Under the pieces are notes generated by a model that worked only from the letters and a program-made list of their open reading frames with translations, ran no database searches and was not told the origin of the DNA. The position numbers and the translations under genes are program-made. Below are positions 8,334-16,042 of a stretch of 64,000 nucleotides of DNA, one piece after another. Source of the DNA: Quadrisphaera sp. RL12-1S. Lineage in GTDB: Bacteria; Actinomycetota; Actinomycetes; Actinomycetales; Quadrisphaeraceae. The stretch spans positions 209,237 to 273,236 of the forward strand of contig NZ_JACNME010000006.1 in NCBI RefSeq assembly GCF_014270065.1, read 5' to 3'. How positions within the stretch are numbered: the first letter of the stretch is position 1; the number at the start of each line of letters is the position of its first letter.

Positions 8334-8384
8334 CCCGACCTGTCGGGCGTGCGGGCGCCCCGACCCCCTCCCCAGGTAGGGGGT
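8334..8384. promoter_or_regulatory. Two candidate operators upstream of the ABC/two-component operon
   Basis: CCCGAC-CT-GTCGGG (8334-8347) and ACCCCCT-N8-AGGGGGT (8363-8384) are exact inverted repeats 48-98 bases upstream of the ATPase start. They could be binding sites for the NarL-type regulator encoded in the same operon. This is inferred from symmetry and position only. Confidence 0.35.
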
Positions 8385-8398
8385 GCCCCCGTCCCCCG

Positions 8399-8412
8399 GC
8401 CGTGATCACGGC
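8399..8412. repeat. Minimal GTGATCAC palindrome
   Basis: GCCGTGATCACGGC is a perfect 14-bp palindrome between the ABC operon and the convergent-side permease gene. It equals the outermost pairs of the GATCATGG hairpins fused without their variable arms, so it may be a collapsed member of that family. A chance palindrome is also possible. Confidence 0.5.
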
Positions 8413-8424
8413 GAGGAGGTCCGG

Positions 8425-9534
8425 TCAGGCGGCCGGGTCGGCTGCGCTCGCACCGCGGGGAGCGCGGGGGCTCAGGGCGCGGCCGTCGGCGCGGAGCTGG
8501 TGCCACCGGGCGGCCACCAGGGCCACCACCGCCCCGACCACGGCCCACGCGGCCACCACGAGCAGGCGCTGCGCCACGTCGGCGCCGTCGAAGTAGGCGA
8601 TCCGTCGCACCGCGTCCACCGCGGCGCCGTTGGGCAGCACGCCCGACAGCCACGACCAGAACGGCGGCAGCAGCGCCGGCGGGTACGCCCCGCCCGCGCT
8701 GGGGTTGCCCAGCACCACGAAGAGCAGCACCGCCAGGCCGATGCCCACGGTGCCCGCGAGCACCTGCAGCGCCATCGTCACGGCGGCGGCCGCGACCACC
8801 ACCAGCGCCCCCGTGCCCGCGAAGCCCCAGAACGTGCCCGCGTCGTCGGGGAGCGCACCGAGCACCGGGCCGACCACCAGGGCACCGCCGATCCCTGAGA
8901 CCACCGCGTACGGCAGGACCACGCCCAGCCGGATCAGCGCGCGGCGCAGGGTGGCCGGGCGCGAGCCGCGCGCCACGCCGAGCAGCGCCGCGAGCAGGTA
9001 CCCGCCCACCACCCAGCCGGTCACGAGGTAGAAGCCGGACAGGCCGCGCGAGTCTCCGCTGGCCGCCGGGAGCACGTCCTGCACCGCCAGCGTGCGGCCC
9101 TGGGTCGCCTCGGCCTGCGTGAGGACGGTCTGCACGGCGGTGGCCGTGGCGGCGCCGCCGGCGGTGGTGACGAGCAGCTGGTCCTGCGTGGAGGTGGGGC
9201 TGATGACGAGGACGGCGCTGGTGGCGTCGTCGGTGAGGTCTGCGCGCGCCGCGGCGGCGTCGGTGGTGGCGGTGGCCTCCAGCGGCGTGCCGCTGATGCC
9301 GTTGAGCGCGGTGGCGGCCTGGTCGGCCACCTGCTGGGTGGGGCCGACCACCGTGACGGCGACGTCGCGCGGCACCGGGTGGTGGAACGCGCCGACGTAG
9401 CTGAGCACGAAGCCCAGCTGCAGCAGGAGGACGGCGACGACGAGCGCGACCGTGCGTGGCGCGACGGCGTCGCGCAGCTCGGCGCGCAGGGTGGGTCGCT
9501 CGGGGTCGAGGCGGTGGGCGTGCGGGTGGCTCAT
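8425..9534 (-). CDS. ABC-2/YhgE-like membrane protein
   Basis: Membrane protein of 369 residues. After a short cytoplasmic start there is one membrane helix (29-50), then an extracytoplasmic domain of about 130 residues rich in Ala/Thr, then about six helices from residue 165. This arrangement matches YhgE/Pip-like and ABC-2 permease families, which export unidentified compounds and often pair with TetR repressors. ATG 9534 overlaps the stop of the TetR gene by 4 bases (ATGA), so the two form one operon. No ATPase is adjacent. Confidence 0.75.
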   Translation of the reverse strand: MSHPHAHRLDPERPTLRAELRDAVAPRTVALVVAVLLLQLGFVLSYVGAFHHPVPRDVAVTVVGPTQQVADQAATALNGISGTPLEATATTDAAAARADLTDDATSAVLVISPTSTQDQLLVTTAGGAATATAVQTVLTQAEATQGRTLAVQDVLPAASGDSRGLSGFYLVTGWVVGGYLLAALLGVARGSRPATLRRALIRLGVVLPYAVVSGIGGALVVGPVLGALPDDAGTFWGFAGTGALVVVAAAAVTMALQVLAGTVGIGLAVLLFVVLGNPSAGGAYPPALLPPFWSWLSGVLPNGAAVDAVRRIAYFDGADVAQRLLVVAAWAVVGAVVALVAARWHQLRADGRALSPRAPRGASAADPAA

Positions 9535-10127
9535 CGGAGGCCTCCGGAGGTGAGGACGGTGTCGACCAGGTGGTCGCAGAGCTCGTGGGTCAGGGGCTCG
9601 CCGCTGACGAGGCGGCGGTAGAAGAGGGGTCCGAGCAGCCGGGCGGCGACGACGGCGAGGTCGGCGTCCGCCGGGAGCAGCCCGGCGTCGCGCACCGCTC
9701 GCAGCTGCTCCTCGAGCGGCTCGCGGTGGCGGGCGACGATCTGCGCACGGTGCTCCTCCAGGGCGGGGTCGCGCGCCACCAGCTCGAGCAGCGCCGGCAG
9801 GGCGCGCACCCAGGCACCGGTGGCCAGCTGGTCGGCGGTGGAGCGCACCCGGCGCGCCAGCGCCTCGCGCGCCTGGGCGGCGGTGGGCACCTCCCCCGGC
9901 GCGGCCAGCGCCTCGACGGGCGCCCCGACGGGCAGCACCGCGTCGACGGCGGCGCGCAGCACGTCCGTGCTGGTGGGGAAGTGGCGGTAGATGGTGGAGC
10001 GGGCCACGCCGGTGCGCTGGACGACGGCGTCGACCGTGACCGCGCTCGGCCCGTCCTCCAGCAGGAGCTCGGCGGCTCCGGTGACGACGGCGGCGCGGGA
10101 GCGCACCACCCGCGGGTCCTCGGACAC
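9531..10127 (-). CDS. TetR-family transcriptional regulator
   Basis: Repressor-type regulator of 198 residues. The N-terminal HTH (about 12-55) has VTVDAVVQRTGVARSTIYRHFPTSTDVL, followed by a helical ligand-binding domain. GTG 10127 is preferred over an upstream TTG because AGAGGAGGG lies just before it. A near-ideal palindrome begins 21 bases upstream of the start and is presumably its own operator. It probably controls the downstream permease in response to a hydrophobic ligand. Confidence 0.92.
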   Translation of the reverse strand: MSEDPRVVRSRAAVVTGAAELLLEDGPSAVTVDAVVQRTGVARSTIYRHFPTSTDVLRAAVDAVLPVGAPVEALAAPGEVPTAAQAREALARRVRSTADQLATGAWVRALPALLELVARDPALEEHRAQIVARHREPLEEQLRAVRDAGLLPADADLAVVAARLLGPLFYRRLVSGEPLTHELCDHLVDTVLTSGGLR

Positions 10128-10148
10128 GGACCCTCCTCTCAGCAGCAA

Positions 10149-10179
10149 CTTTCAGTACGAGACAGTATCGTACTGAAAG
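10149..10179. promoter_or_regulatory. TetR operator palindrome
   Basis: Perfect inverted repeat: CTTTCAGTACGA (10149-10160), spacer GACAGTA, TCGTACTGAAAG (10168-10179). It is conspicuously AT-richer than its surroundings and lies directly upstream of the TetR gene, overlapping where its promoter should be. Length and position fit autorepression by a TetR dimer pair. Confidence 0.85.
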
Positions 10180-10234
10180 GAGGTGCGCCAGAGGGTCACC
10201 CGCTCGGCAGCGGCCGGGCTGCGACCCGCGCGCC

Positions 10235-10822
10235 TCAGCCGGCGAGCGCCGCCGCGGCCGCGGCGAGGGCCCCGAGCGCGAGACCGACGGCCACCTGGGC
10301 AGGCGTGTGCGCCCCCAGCCGCACGCGGGCGGCCGCGAGCACCACCACGACCGGCACGCCGAGCAGGGCCCACGGGCCGAGCGCCACCACCAGCGCACCG
10401 AGGGAGGCGGCGGCCGCGGCCGCGTGCAGCGACACCTTCCAGCGCGTCGAGACCACGACGACGACGGCGAGGAGGGCAGCCATCGCCGCGAACAGCACGC
10501 GCACCCCCGCCGGCGCGCCCAGCGCGCTCACCAGCAGCGCCGAGGCCACCACGCCGACACCCGCTGCGCCCAGCACCCGGGGCCGGTCCGCGCGGTCGGA
10601 CAGGTGGTGGTCGACCACCCGGCCGCGGCGCACCAGGCCCAGCACGAGCAGCAGCCCGGGCACCACCGCCACCGCCGCACCCGCCGCGGCGACGCCCGCT
10701 CCCCGCCACCCGCCGACGGCCGCACCGACGGCGACGGGCACCACCGCCGCGAGGACGGGCGGCGCCACCGCCTCCGAGGCCCACACCGCCCAGCGCGGCC
10801 GCGCCTCCGTGGGCTCAGGCAC
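10235..10822 (-). CDS. PAP2-like membrane protein
   Basis: Small integral membrane protein of 195 residues with five or six helices. Remnants of PAP2 phosphatase motifs are visible: KVSLHAAAAAASLGALV in place of the PSGH motif, and RVRLGAHTPAQVAVGLALG resembling SR-x5-H-x3-D, but the catalytic Ser-Gly-His is not intact. Phosphatase activity is therefore doubtful. GTG 10822 overlaps the preceding gene by 8 bases. Confidence 0.6.
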   Translation of the reverse strand: MPEPTEARPRWAVWASEAVAPPVLAAVVPVAVGAAVGGWRGAGVAAAGAAVAVVPGLLLVLGLVRRGRVVDHHLSDRADRPRVLGAAGVGVVASALLVSALGAPAGVRVLFAAMAALLAVVVVVSTRWKVSLHAAAAAASLGALVVALGPWALLGVPVVVVLAAARVRLGAHTPAQVAVGLALGALAAAAAALAG

Positions 10823-11189
10823 CCTCGGCGAGCCCGCCCGCGTCGAGCGGGTCGGGCAGCACGCTGGAGCGCGGCACCTCCACCACGTCGCCGGCGAGGT
10901 CGCGCAGACGCACCGAGCGCGCCCCCACGGCCTGCACGGTCCACGGCTGCTGCCTCCCGGCGCGCACCACGGTGGCGCCGGGCGCGGGCAGGTGCCCCTC
11001 CACGCCGGCGGCGTGCACCACGTGCAGCGCCGTGGACGCCGCCGCGTCGGCGGCGAGCGCGGCAGCGTCCTCCGCGTCAGCCGCCGACGGCACCGCGAGG
11101 GTCAGCAGCACGGTCACCAGGCGCAGCTCACCGCGCCCGCCAGGCAGGTCGCCGTCGTCGTCCACGGTCCCCACGGTGGCACGCGCCAC
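10815..11189 (-). CDS. Hypothetical protein
   Basis: Predicted soluble protein of 124 residues, Ala/Val-rich, with a C-terminal half (GATVVRAGRQQPWTVQAVGARSVRLRDLAGDVVEVP) that looks like a small beta-barrel. No family is recognised. It overlaps the PAP2-like gene by 8 bases and follows the aldolase-family gene by 13 bases, so the three probably share a transcript. Confidence 0.55.
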   Translation of the reverse strand: MARATVGTVDDDGDLPGGRGELRLVTVLLTLAVPSAADAEDAAALAADAAASTALHVVHAAGVEGHLPAPGATVVRAGRQQPWTVQAVGARSVRLRDLAGDVVEVPRSSVLPDPLDAGGLAEGA

Positions 11190-11202
11190 CGACAGCGGGC
11201 GC

Positions 11203-12054
11203 TCAGCCGGCGGAGACCAGGCCCAGCGCCGCGCCGAGGCCCATGATCTTGCGGGCGCGGCCCAGGCGCGGGAGGTCGGAGCCGTCGCGGACCACGCGGC
11301 CGCGGGCCTCGAAGTCGGCGAGGAAGTCCTGCGCCCACGCGATGTCGGACTGCGTGGGGCTGATGACCTCGTTGATCACGGGCACCTGCTCCGTCTGCAG
11401 GCAGAGCTTGCCCGTCAGCCCGAGGGCCACCGTGAGCGCCGACTGCTCGCGCAGCACGGCGTGGCTCGAGCCCACCGTCGGGCCGTCGATGGGCCCGGGC
11501 AGACCGCCGATGCGGCTGGCCACCACGAGGCGGGAGCGCGGGTAGGCCATCGCGAGGTCGTCGGCGGCGGTGCCGGTGTCGCGGCGGTAGTCACCGCTGC
11601 CGAAGGCCAGGCGGAACGCCCCGCGGGCGCGGGCGATGCGCACCGACTCCTCGATGCCGAGGGCCGACTCGACCAGGGCGATGACCGGCAGGGACCCGCC
11701 GAGCCGGTCGAACGTCTCCGTGACGTGCTCGGGGGCCTCGGTCTTGGCGAGCATGACGCCGGCCAGGCCCCCGCCCTCGGCGGCGGCGTGGGCGAGCTCG
11801 CGGACGTCGTCCTCCCAGAACGCGGTGGTGCGGTCGTTGATGCGCACCCAGGCGCTGTGACCGCTGGACCCGAGCCACTCGATGACGCCCTGGCGCGCCT
11901 GGGCCTTGTTGGCCGGGTCGACCGCGTCCTCGACGTCGAGGATGACCTGGTCGGCGCGGGAGCGGGCCGCGGGCTCGAAGTCGTCGGGGCGGCCGGCGTT
12001 GACGAGGAGCCAGGAGCGGGCGATCTGGGCGTCCACGCCTCGGGTCTTGGACAT
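11203..12054 (-). CDS. HpcH/HpaI aldolase / citrate-lyase beta-like CoA ester lyase
   Basis: TIM-barrel C-C lyase of 283 residues. RSWLLVNAGRPDDFEPAARSRADQVILDVEDAV contains the first barrel strand and the conserved Arg and Asp/Glu, and VIALVESALGIEES contains a metal-binding Glu. Family members cleave or form malyl-, citramalyl- or citryl-CoA; the substrate here is unknown because no CoA-transferase or partner subunit is adjacent. ATG 12054 follows an AGGAG with suitable spacing. Confidence 0.8.
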   Translation of the reverse strand: MSKTRGVDAQIARSWLLVNAGRPDDFEPAARSRADQVILDVEDAVDPANKAQARQGVIEWLGSSGHSAWVRINDRTTAFWEDDVRELAHAAAEGGGLAGVMLAKTEAPEHVTETFDRLGGSLPVIALVESALGIEESVRIARARGAFRLAFGSGDYRRDTGTAADDLAMAYPRSRLVVASRIGGLPGPIDGPTVGSSHAVLREQSALTVALGLTGKLCLQTEQVPVINEVISPTQSDIAWAQDFLADFEARGRVVRDGSDLPRLGRARKIMGLGAALGLVSAG

Positions 12055-12227
12055 GGGGGCTGCTCCTGGGGTGGGGCGCGGCGCGTCCGGGCGCGGCGGT
12101 GCGGTCAGCGGATCACCTCGAGTCCTACCACGCGCGGCTGTCACCCACCGCACCGCCGCCGCGCCCGCGGAGACGGGCGTCACGCGGGCGCGGCGGCGCG
12201 GGTGGCGTCAGGCGGCCTCGGGCTGCC

Positions 12228-12656
12228 TCAGGCGGCGCGACGGGCGCCGGTGAACGCCCAGGCGGCCAGCCAGACGGTGACGACGGTGGTGATGACCGCC
12301 CCGGGGACGTGGATGGCGAGGCTGGTGTGGTCGCCGGTCCACGCCTGCGCGAAGCCGATGAGGAACGACAGCACAGCGAGCCCGGTGGGCCAGGCGGGGC
12401 CGCGGGTCGCGCGCTGGAGCAGGAAGGCCGCGACCACCACGAGGCCCTGCACCACGTGCAGGGCGACGGCGCCCCCGGCGTGGAGCTCCTCGACGCCCTC
12501 GCTGCCGGTGAGCAGCTGCCCCGCGGTGAGGTACTGCGCGAGCAGCACCAGCACCGACAGGGCGGTGGTGGCCTGCAGCAGGCGCAGGGCGCCGGTGGGC
12601 GCGGCGGTGCGCCCGGAGGCGCGGGTGGTGCTGGTGCGCGTGGAGCTCGAGCTCAC
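12228..12656 (-). CDS. DUF6220-like four-helix membrane protein
   Basis: Membrane protein of 142 residues. After about 20 Ser/Thr-rich residues come four helices, each with conserved polar residues (LLAQYLTAGQLL, LHAGGAVALHVVQG, FAQAWTGDH, LAIHVPGAVITT). Several histidines and the helix pattern recall small haem- or quinone-interacting membrane proteins, but no function is established. GTG 12656 is preceded by GAGAGGGG. Single gene. Confidence 0.65.
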   Translation of the reverse strand: MSSSSTRTSTTRASGRTAAPTGALRLLQATTALSVLVLLAQYLTAGQLLTGSEGVEELHAGGAVALHVVQGLVVVAAFLLQRATRGPAWPTGLAVLSFLIGFAQAWTGDHTSLAIHVPGAVITTVVTVWLAAWAFTGARRAA

Positions 12657-12938
12657 GGGGGCCCCTCTCGGCGTCGCCCGGTGGGCGATGACTACGACGA
12701 CACGAGTAGTAGTGGAAGTCTTGACGACCACAGTAGGTGGCCCGCGGGGGGCTGGCGAGGCCGCCGCGCTGGGAACACCCCAGCGGGTCAGGCCTCTCCA
12801 CGGTGCGGCCCGGCGGGCGGTCCAGCACGGTGGGCGCACCGGGCGCAGCGCACCGCACAGACGGCGTTCAGGAGCCCGGCGGTCCGCGGCCCCGGCGACC
12901 CGGCTCAAGATCCACGGGGGTCGTGCCGATGCCTGGGC
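12657..12938. other. Intergenic region without a recognised gene
   Basis: 282 bases between divergent genes. It contains an AT-richer stretch near 12690-12720 with an imperfect inverted repeat around ACTACGACGACACGAGTAGTAGT, which may be the promoter of the DUF6220-like gene. Nothing else could be supported. Confidence 0.4.
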
Positions 12939-13172
12939 ATGGCCGCCACCCTCGCCGCGCACGTCGACCGCTGGGCCCACGAGATCGTGGCCGCCGGGAC
13001 GCCCGTGGCGGTGCACCCCGACCACGGCGCGAGCCTGGCGCAGGTGTGCCGCGGCGAGCACGCCGGCGACCTCCCGCGGGCCCTGGTGGCCGTGGCCCGC
13101 CGCCTGCCCGAGGGCGACCTCGCCTCCCTCGAGGCGCGCCTGGCGCGCAGCATCGCCCGCGCCTCCGCCTGA
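12939..13172 (+). CDS. Small hypothetical protein (77 aa)
   Basis: Short helical protein: MAATLAAHVDRWAHEIVAAGTP at the start and a second predicted helix DLASLEARLARSIARA at the end. No family is recognised. It lies about 140 bases upstream of rtcB on the same strand and could belong to that transcript. Coding status rests on a reasonable amino-acid composition and strong third-position GC. Confidence 0.45.
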   Translation: MAATLAAHVDRWAHEIVAAGTPVAVHPDHGASLAQVCRGEHAGDLPRALVAVARRLPEGDLASLEARLARSIARASA

Positions 13173-13311
13173 CGCCCCTCCCCCCTCTCCCCGTCCCTCT
13201 CCCCGCGCTCGCCGCGGAGGGTGCGGGCAGGACGAGGAGGACGACGACGGCGCGGGCCCCGCCCGCCGTCGGTGACCCAAAAGCCGTTGCGCCGCCCCGC
13301 ACGATGGAGGG

Positions 13312-14487
13312 GTGGAGAAGATCAACGACAGGCTGCTGTCCTGGGCCTCGATCCTCGAGGAGGAGACCAGGGCGCAGGCCCTCGCGACGTCCCGCATGCC
13401 CTTCGTGTTCCCGCACGTGGCCCTCATGCCCGACGCGCACCTCGGCAAGGGAGCCACCGTCGGCTCCGTCATTCCGACCGAGCGCTCCCTCATCCCCGCC
13501 GCCGTGGGAGTTGATGTCGGGTGCGGCATGGACGCGGTGCTCACGCCGCTGGTGGCTGACGACCTGCGCGCCCGCGGACCGCTCGCCCCGCTGCGCGAGG
13601 CGATCGCAGCTGCCGTCCCCCTGTCGGCGGGTCGCTACAATGACCGGCTGACGACGACGGCGGCCGCCCGCGCCACCGCGCTGGAGGCGCTCGCCGAGCA
13701 GGCGCGCTTCGACCCGAGCGCCACGGCCGGCAACTGGCGGCTGCAGCTGGGCTCGCTGGGGTCCGGCAACCACTTCATCGAGGTCTCCCTCGACGAGGCC
13801 GAGCGCGTCTGGGTGTTCCTGCACTCGGGCTCGCGCGGCGTCGGCAACAAGATCGCGCAGCGGCACATCGCCGTCGCTGCCGACCTCTGCGCGACGTGGT
13901 GGATCAGCCTGCCCCACCCGGACCTCGCCTACCTCGTGGAGGGCACCGAGGAGTTCTGGGCCTACGTGCGCGAGCTGCGGTGGGCCCAGGAGTTCGCGCG
14001 GCTCAACCGGGCAGAGATGGTCGACCGGGTGATGACCTGCCTGTCGGAGTTCGCCGGGCGGGACCTGGAGCGGCTCGAGGAGGTCTCCTGCCACCACAAC
14101 TACACCGAGCAGGAGAAGCACTTCGGCCGGACGGTGTGGCTGTCGCGCAAGGGAGCGATCTCCGCGAAGGAGGGCGAGCTGGGGCTCATCCCGGGCTCGA
14201 TGGGCGACAGGTCCTACGTCGTGGTCGGCAAGGGGAACCGGGTGGCGCTGAGCAGCGCGCCGCACGGCGCCGGCCGGGCGCTGTCGCGGGCGAAGGCCCG
14301 GCGGACCTTCACCCAGGAGGACCTCGTCGAGCGGATGGCCGGGGTCGAGTGGGACTCCGCGTCACCGGCGTTCCTCGACGAGCACCCGGGCGCCTACAAG
14401 CCGATCGACGTGGTCATGGCGGACGCGGCGGACCTCGTGGAGGTCCGTCACGAGCTGCGCCAGGTCGTCAACGTCAAGGGCGACTAG
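13312..14487 (+). CDS. rtcB: RtcB-family RNA ligase
   Basis: GTP-dependent ligase that joins RNA 2',3'-cyclic-phosphate or 3'-phosphate ends to 5'-OH ends using Mn2+. The protein has 391 residues (E. coli RtcB has 408). Metal-binding motifs are PDAHLGKG, GVDVGCGM (D68, C71), GSLGSGNHFIE, HSGSRGVGN and HHNYTE. The guanylylated histidine is H318 in SSAPHGAGRALSR. Start GTG 13312. It is followed after a hairpin by hen1 and pnkp on the same strand, so this cell apparently has two chemically different RNA-sealing routes side by side. No archease gene is visible. Confidence 0.93.
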   Translation: MEKINDRLLSWASILEEETRAQALATSRMPFVFPHVALMPDAHLGKGATVGSVIPTERSLIPAAVGVDVGCGMDAVLTPLVADDLRARGPLAPLREAIAAAVPLSAGRYNDRLTTTAAARATALEALAEQARFDPSATAGNWRLQLGSLGSGNHFIEVSLDEAERVWVFLHSGSRGVGNKIAQRHIAVAADLCATWWISLPHPDLAYLVEGTEEFWAYVRELRWAQEFARLNRAEMVDRVMTCLSEFAGRDLERLEEVSCHHNYTEQEKHFGRTVWLSRKGAISAKEGELGLIPGSMGDRSYVVVGKGNRVALSSAPHGAGRALSRAKARRTFTQEDLVERMAGVEWDSASPAFLDEHPGAYKPIDVVMADAADLVEVRHELRQVVNVKGD

Positions 14488-14492
14488 CCCCT

Positions 14493-14543
14493 CGTGATCA
14501 TGGGCTTCCCGAGCAGCCACTGCTCGGGAAGCCCATGATCACG
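14493..14543. repeat. GATCATGG-family hairpin (24-bp perfect stem) between rtcB and hen1
   Basis: Arms 14493-14516 and 14520-14543 are perfectly complementary around the loop CCA. The outer CGTGATCATGGG is shared with the other hairpins; the inner CTTCCCGAGCAG is specific to this locus. It begins 6 bases after the rtcB stop, where it could terminate transcription or be an RNA-processing site separating rtcB from hen1-pnkp. Confidence 0.93.
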
Positions 14544-14558
14544 GACGGAGGGTGCTTC

Positions 14559-14576
14559 GGAAGTCCATGATCACGG
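14559..14576. repeat. GATCATGG-family repeat, inverted half-element
   Basis: The reverse complement reads CCGTGATCATGGACTTCC, identical over 18 bases to the half-element inside pnkp (18183-18200). It sits 20 bases before the hen1 start. Confidence 0.88.
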
Positions 14577-14596
14577 GGAGGGGAGAGGATGGGCGG

Positions 14597-16042
14597 GTGC
14601 TCCTGACGATCACCGTGACGGCGTCGCCGCCGATGCCGGTGGCGCGCGACCTCGGCTTCCTGCTGCACAAGCACCCCGACCGGGCGCAGTCCAGCGAGGT
14701 GTTCGGCGGCACCGCGCACGTGCTGTGGCCGGAGGCCGACGAGGCCCGGGCCACCGCGGCGCTCCTGCTCGACGTCGACTCCGCCGCCCTGCAGCGCAGC
14801 CGCGGTCGCCGCGAGACCCCGGAGGGCTTCGCGCTGGCCGACCACGTCAACGACCGGCCCTACGTCGCGTCGTCGCTGCTGGCCGTGGCCCTGGGCAAGG
14901 TGTTCAGGACGGCGCTGGCCGGGCGCTGCGACGCCCGCCCGGACCTGCCCGGTGCAGCGCTGCCGCTGGAGGTGCACGTCCCGTCGCTCGCGAGCCGCGG
15001 GGGCGCAGACCTCGTGCGGCGGCTGTTCGCACCGCTGGGCTGGGACGTGGAGGCGCGCGCCGAGCCGCTCGACCCGCAGGTCCCGGAGTGGGGCGAGTCC
15101 CGCGTCGTCGACGTCCACCTGCGCGGCACCCTCCGCCTGGCCGAGGCTCTGGCCCAGCTGTACGTGCTGCTGCCCGTCCTCGACGACGCCAAGCACTACT
15201 GGGTCAGCGCCGACGAGGTGGACAAGCTGGTCCGCGCCGGCGGCGAGTGGCTGCCCGCCCACCCCGACCGCGAGCTGGTCATGAGCCGCTACCTGCGCCA
15301 CCAGCGCTCCCTGGTGCGCGACGCCGTCGCCCGCCTCGACGACGTCGAGGGCCTCCCCTCCCCCGCCCTCGTCGACGACGCCCCCACCCCGCCGGCGACG
15401 GCGGACGAGGAGCGCCCCACACCACTGGCGGTGCTGCGCCGCGAGGCCGTGCTCGGGGTGCTGCGCGAGGTGGGGGCGGCGAGCGTCGTCGACCTGGGCT
15501 GCGGCGAGGGCGGCCTCGTGCGCGAGCTGCTGCGCGACCCGCGCTTCACCCGCGTGGTGGGCGCCGACGTCTCCGCGCGCGAGCTGGAGAAGGCCTCCCG
15601 CCGCATCGGGACCGACCGGCTGCCCGACACCGTGGCTGCTCGCCTGCAGCTGCTGCAGACCTCCGCCACCTACCGCGACGAGCGCCTCGCAGGCGTCGAC
15701 GCCATCACGCTCGTGGAGGTTGTCGAGCACCTCGACCCACCGCGGCTGCCCGCGCTGGAGCGCAGCGTCTTCGTGCACGCCCGGCCGCGCACCGTCGTCG
15801 TCACCACCCCCAACGCCGAGCACAACGTGCGCTACCCGACCCTCGCGGCAGGGGCCTTCCGGCACCCGGACCACCGCTTCGAGTGGACCCGCGCCGAGTT
15901 CGAGGCCTGGGCGTCGGAGGTGGCAGAGCGCCGCGGCTACGTCGTCGTCGTGAGGCCGGTGGGGCAGGACGACGACGAGGTGGGCCCGCCCACGCAGATG
16001 GCGGTCTTCACCCGGCGTGAGACCAGCGAGGGAGCAGCATGA
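14597..16042 (+). CDS. hen1: 3'-terminal RNA ribose 2'-O-methyltransferase Hen1
   Basis: Bacterial Hen1 (481 residues) methylates the 2'-OH at the 3' end of a cut RNA before Pnkp seals it, which blocks re-cleavage by the same ribotoxin. The N-terminal half (1-240, starting LLTITVTASPPMPVARDLGFLLHKHP) is the Pnkp ligase-activating domain of the family. The C-terminal half has the SAM motif VVDLGCGEGG (about 300) and the metal site E374-VV-E377-H378 with H423/H426. GTG 14597 gives the canonical N-terminus. Its stop overlaps the pnkp ATG (ATGA). Confidence 0.95.
   Translation: MLLTITVTASPPMPVARDLGFLLHKHPDRAQSSEVFGGTAHVLWPEADEARATAALLLDVDSAALQRSRGRRETPEGFALADHVNDRPYVASSLLAVALGKVFRTALAGRCDARPDLPGAALPLEVHVPSLASRGGADLVRRLFAPLGWDVEARAEPLDPQVPEWGESRVVDVHLRGTLRLAEALAQLYVLLPVLDDAKHYWVSADEVDKLVRAGGEWLPAHPDRELVMSRYLRHQRSLVRDAVARLDDVEGLPSPALVDDAPTPPATADEERPTPLAVLRREAVLGVLREVGAASVVDLGCGEGGLVRELLRDPRFTRVVGADVSARELEKASRRIGTDRLPDTVAARLQLLQTSATYRDERLAGVDAITLVEVVEHLDPPRLPALERSVFVHARPRTVVVTTPNAEHNVRYPTLAAGAFRHPDHRFEWTRAEFEAWASEVAERRGYVVVVRPVGQDDDEVGPPTQMAVFTRRETSEGAA

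Noticed and set aside
10183..13275. Very long open frames on the opposite strand (such as this 1030-codon one, and 49231-52845)
   Set aside because: They are antisense to well-supported genes, have Arg/Pro/Ala/His-biased composition, and arise because stop codons are rare in about 75% GC sequence.
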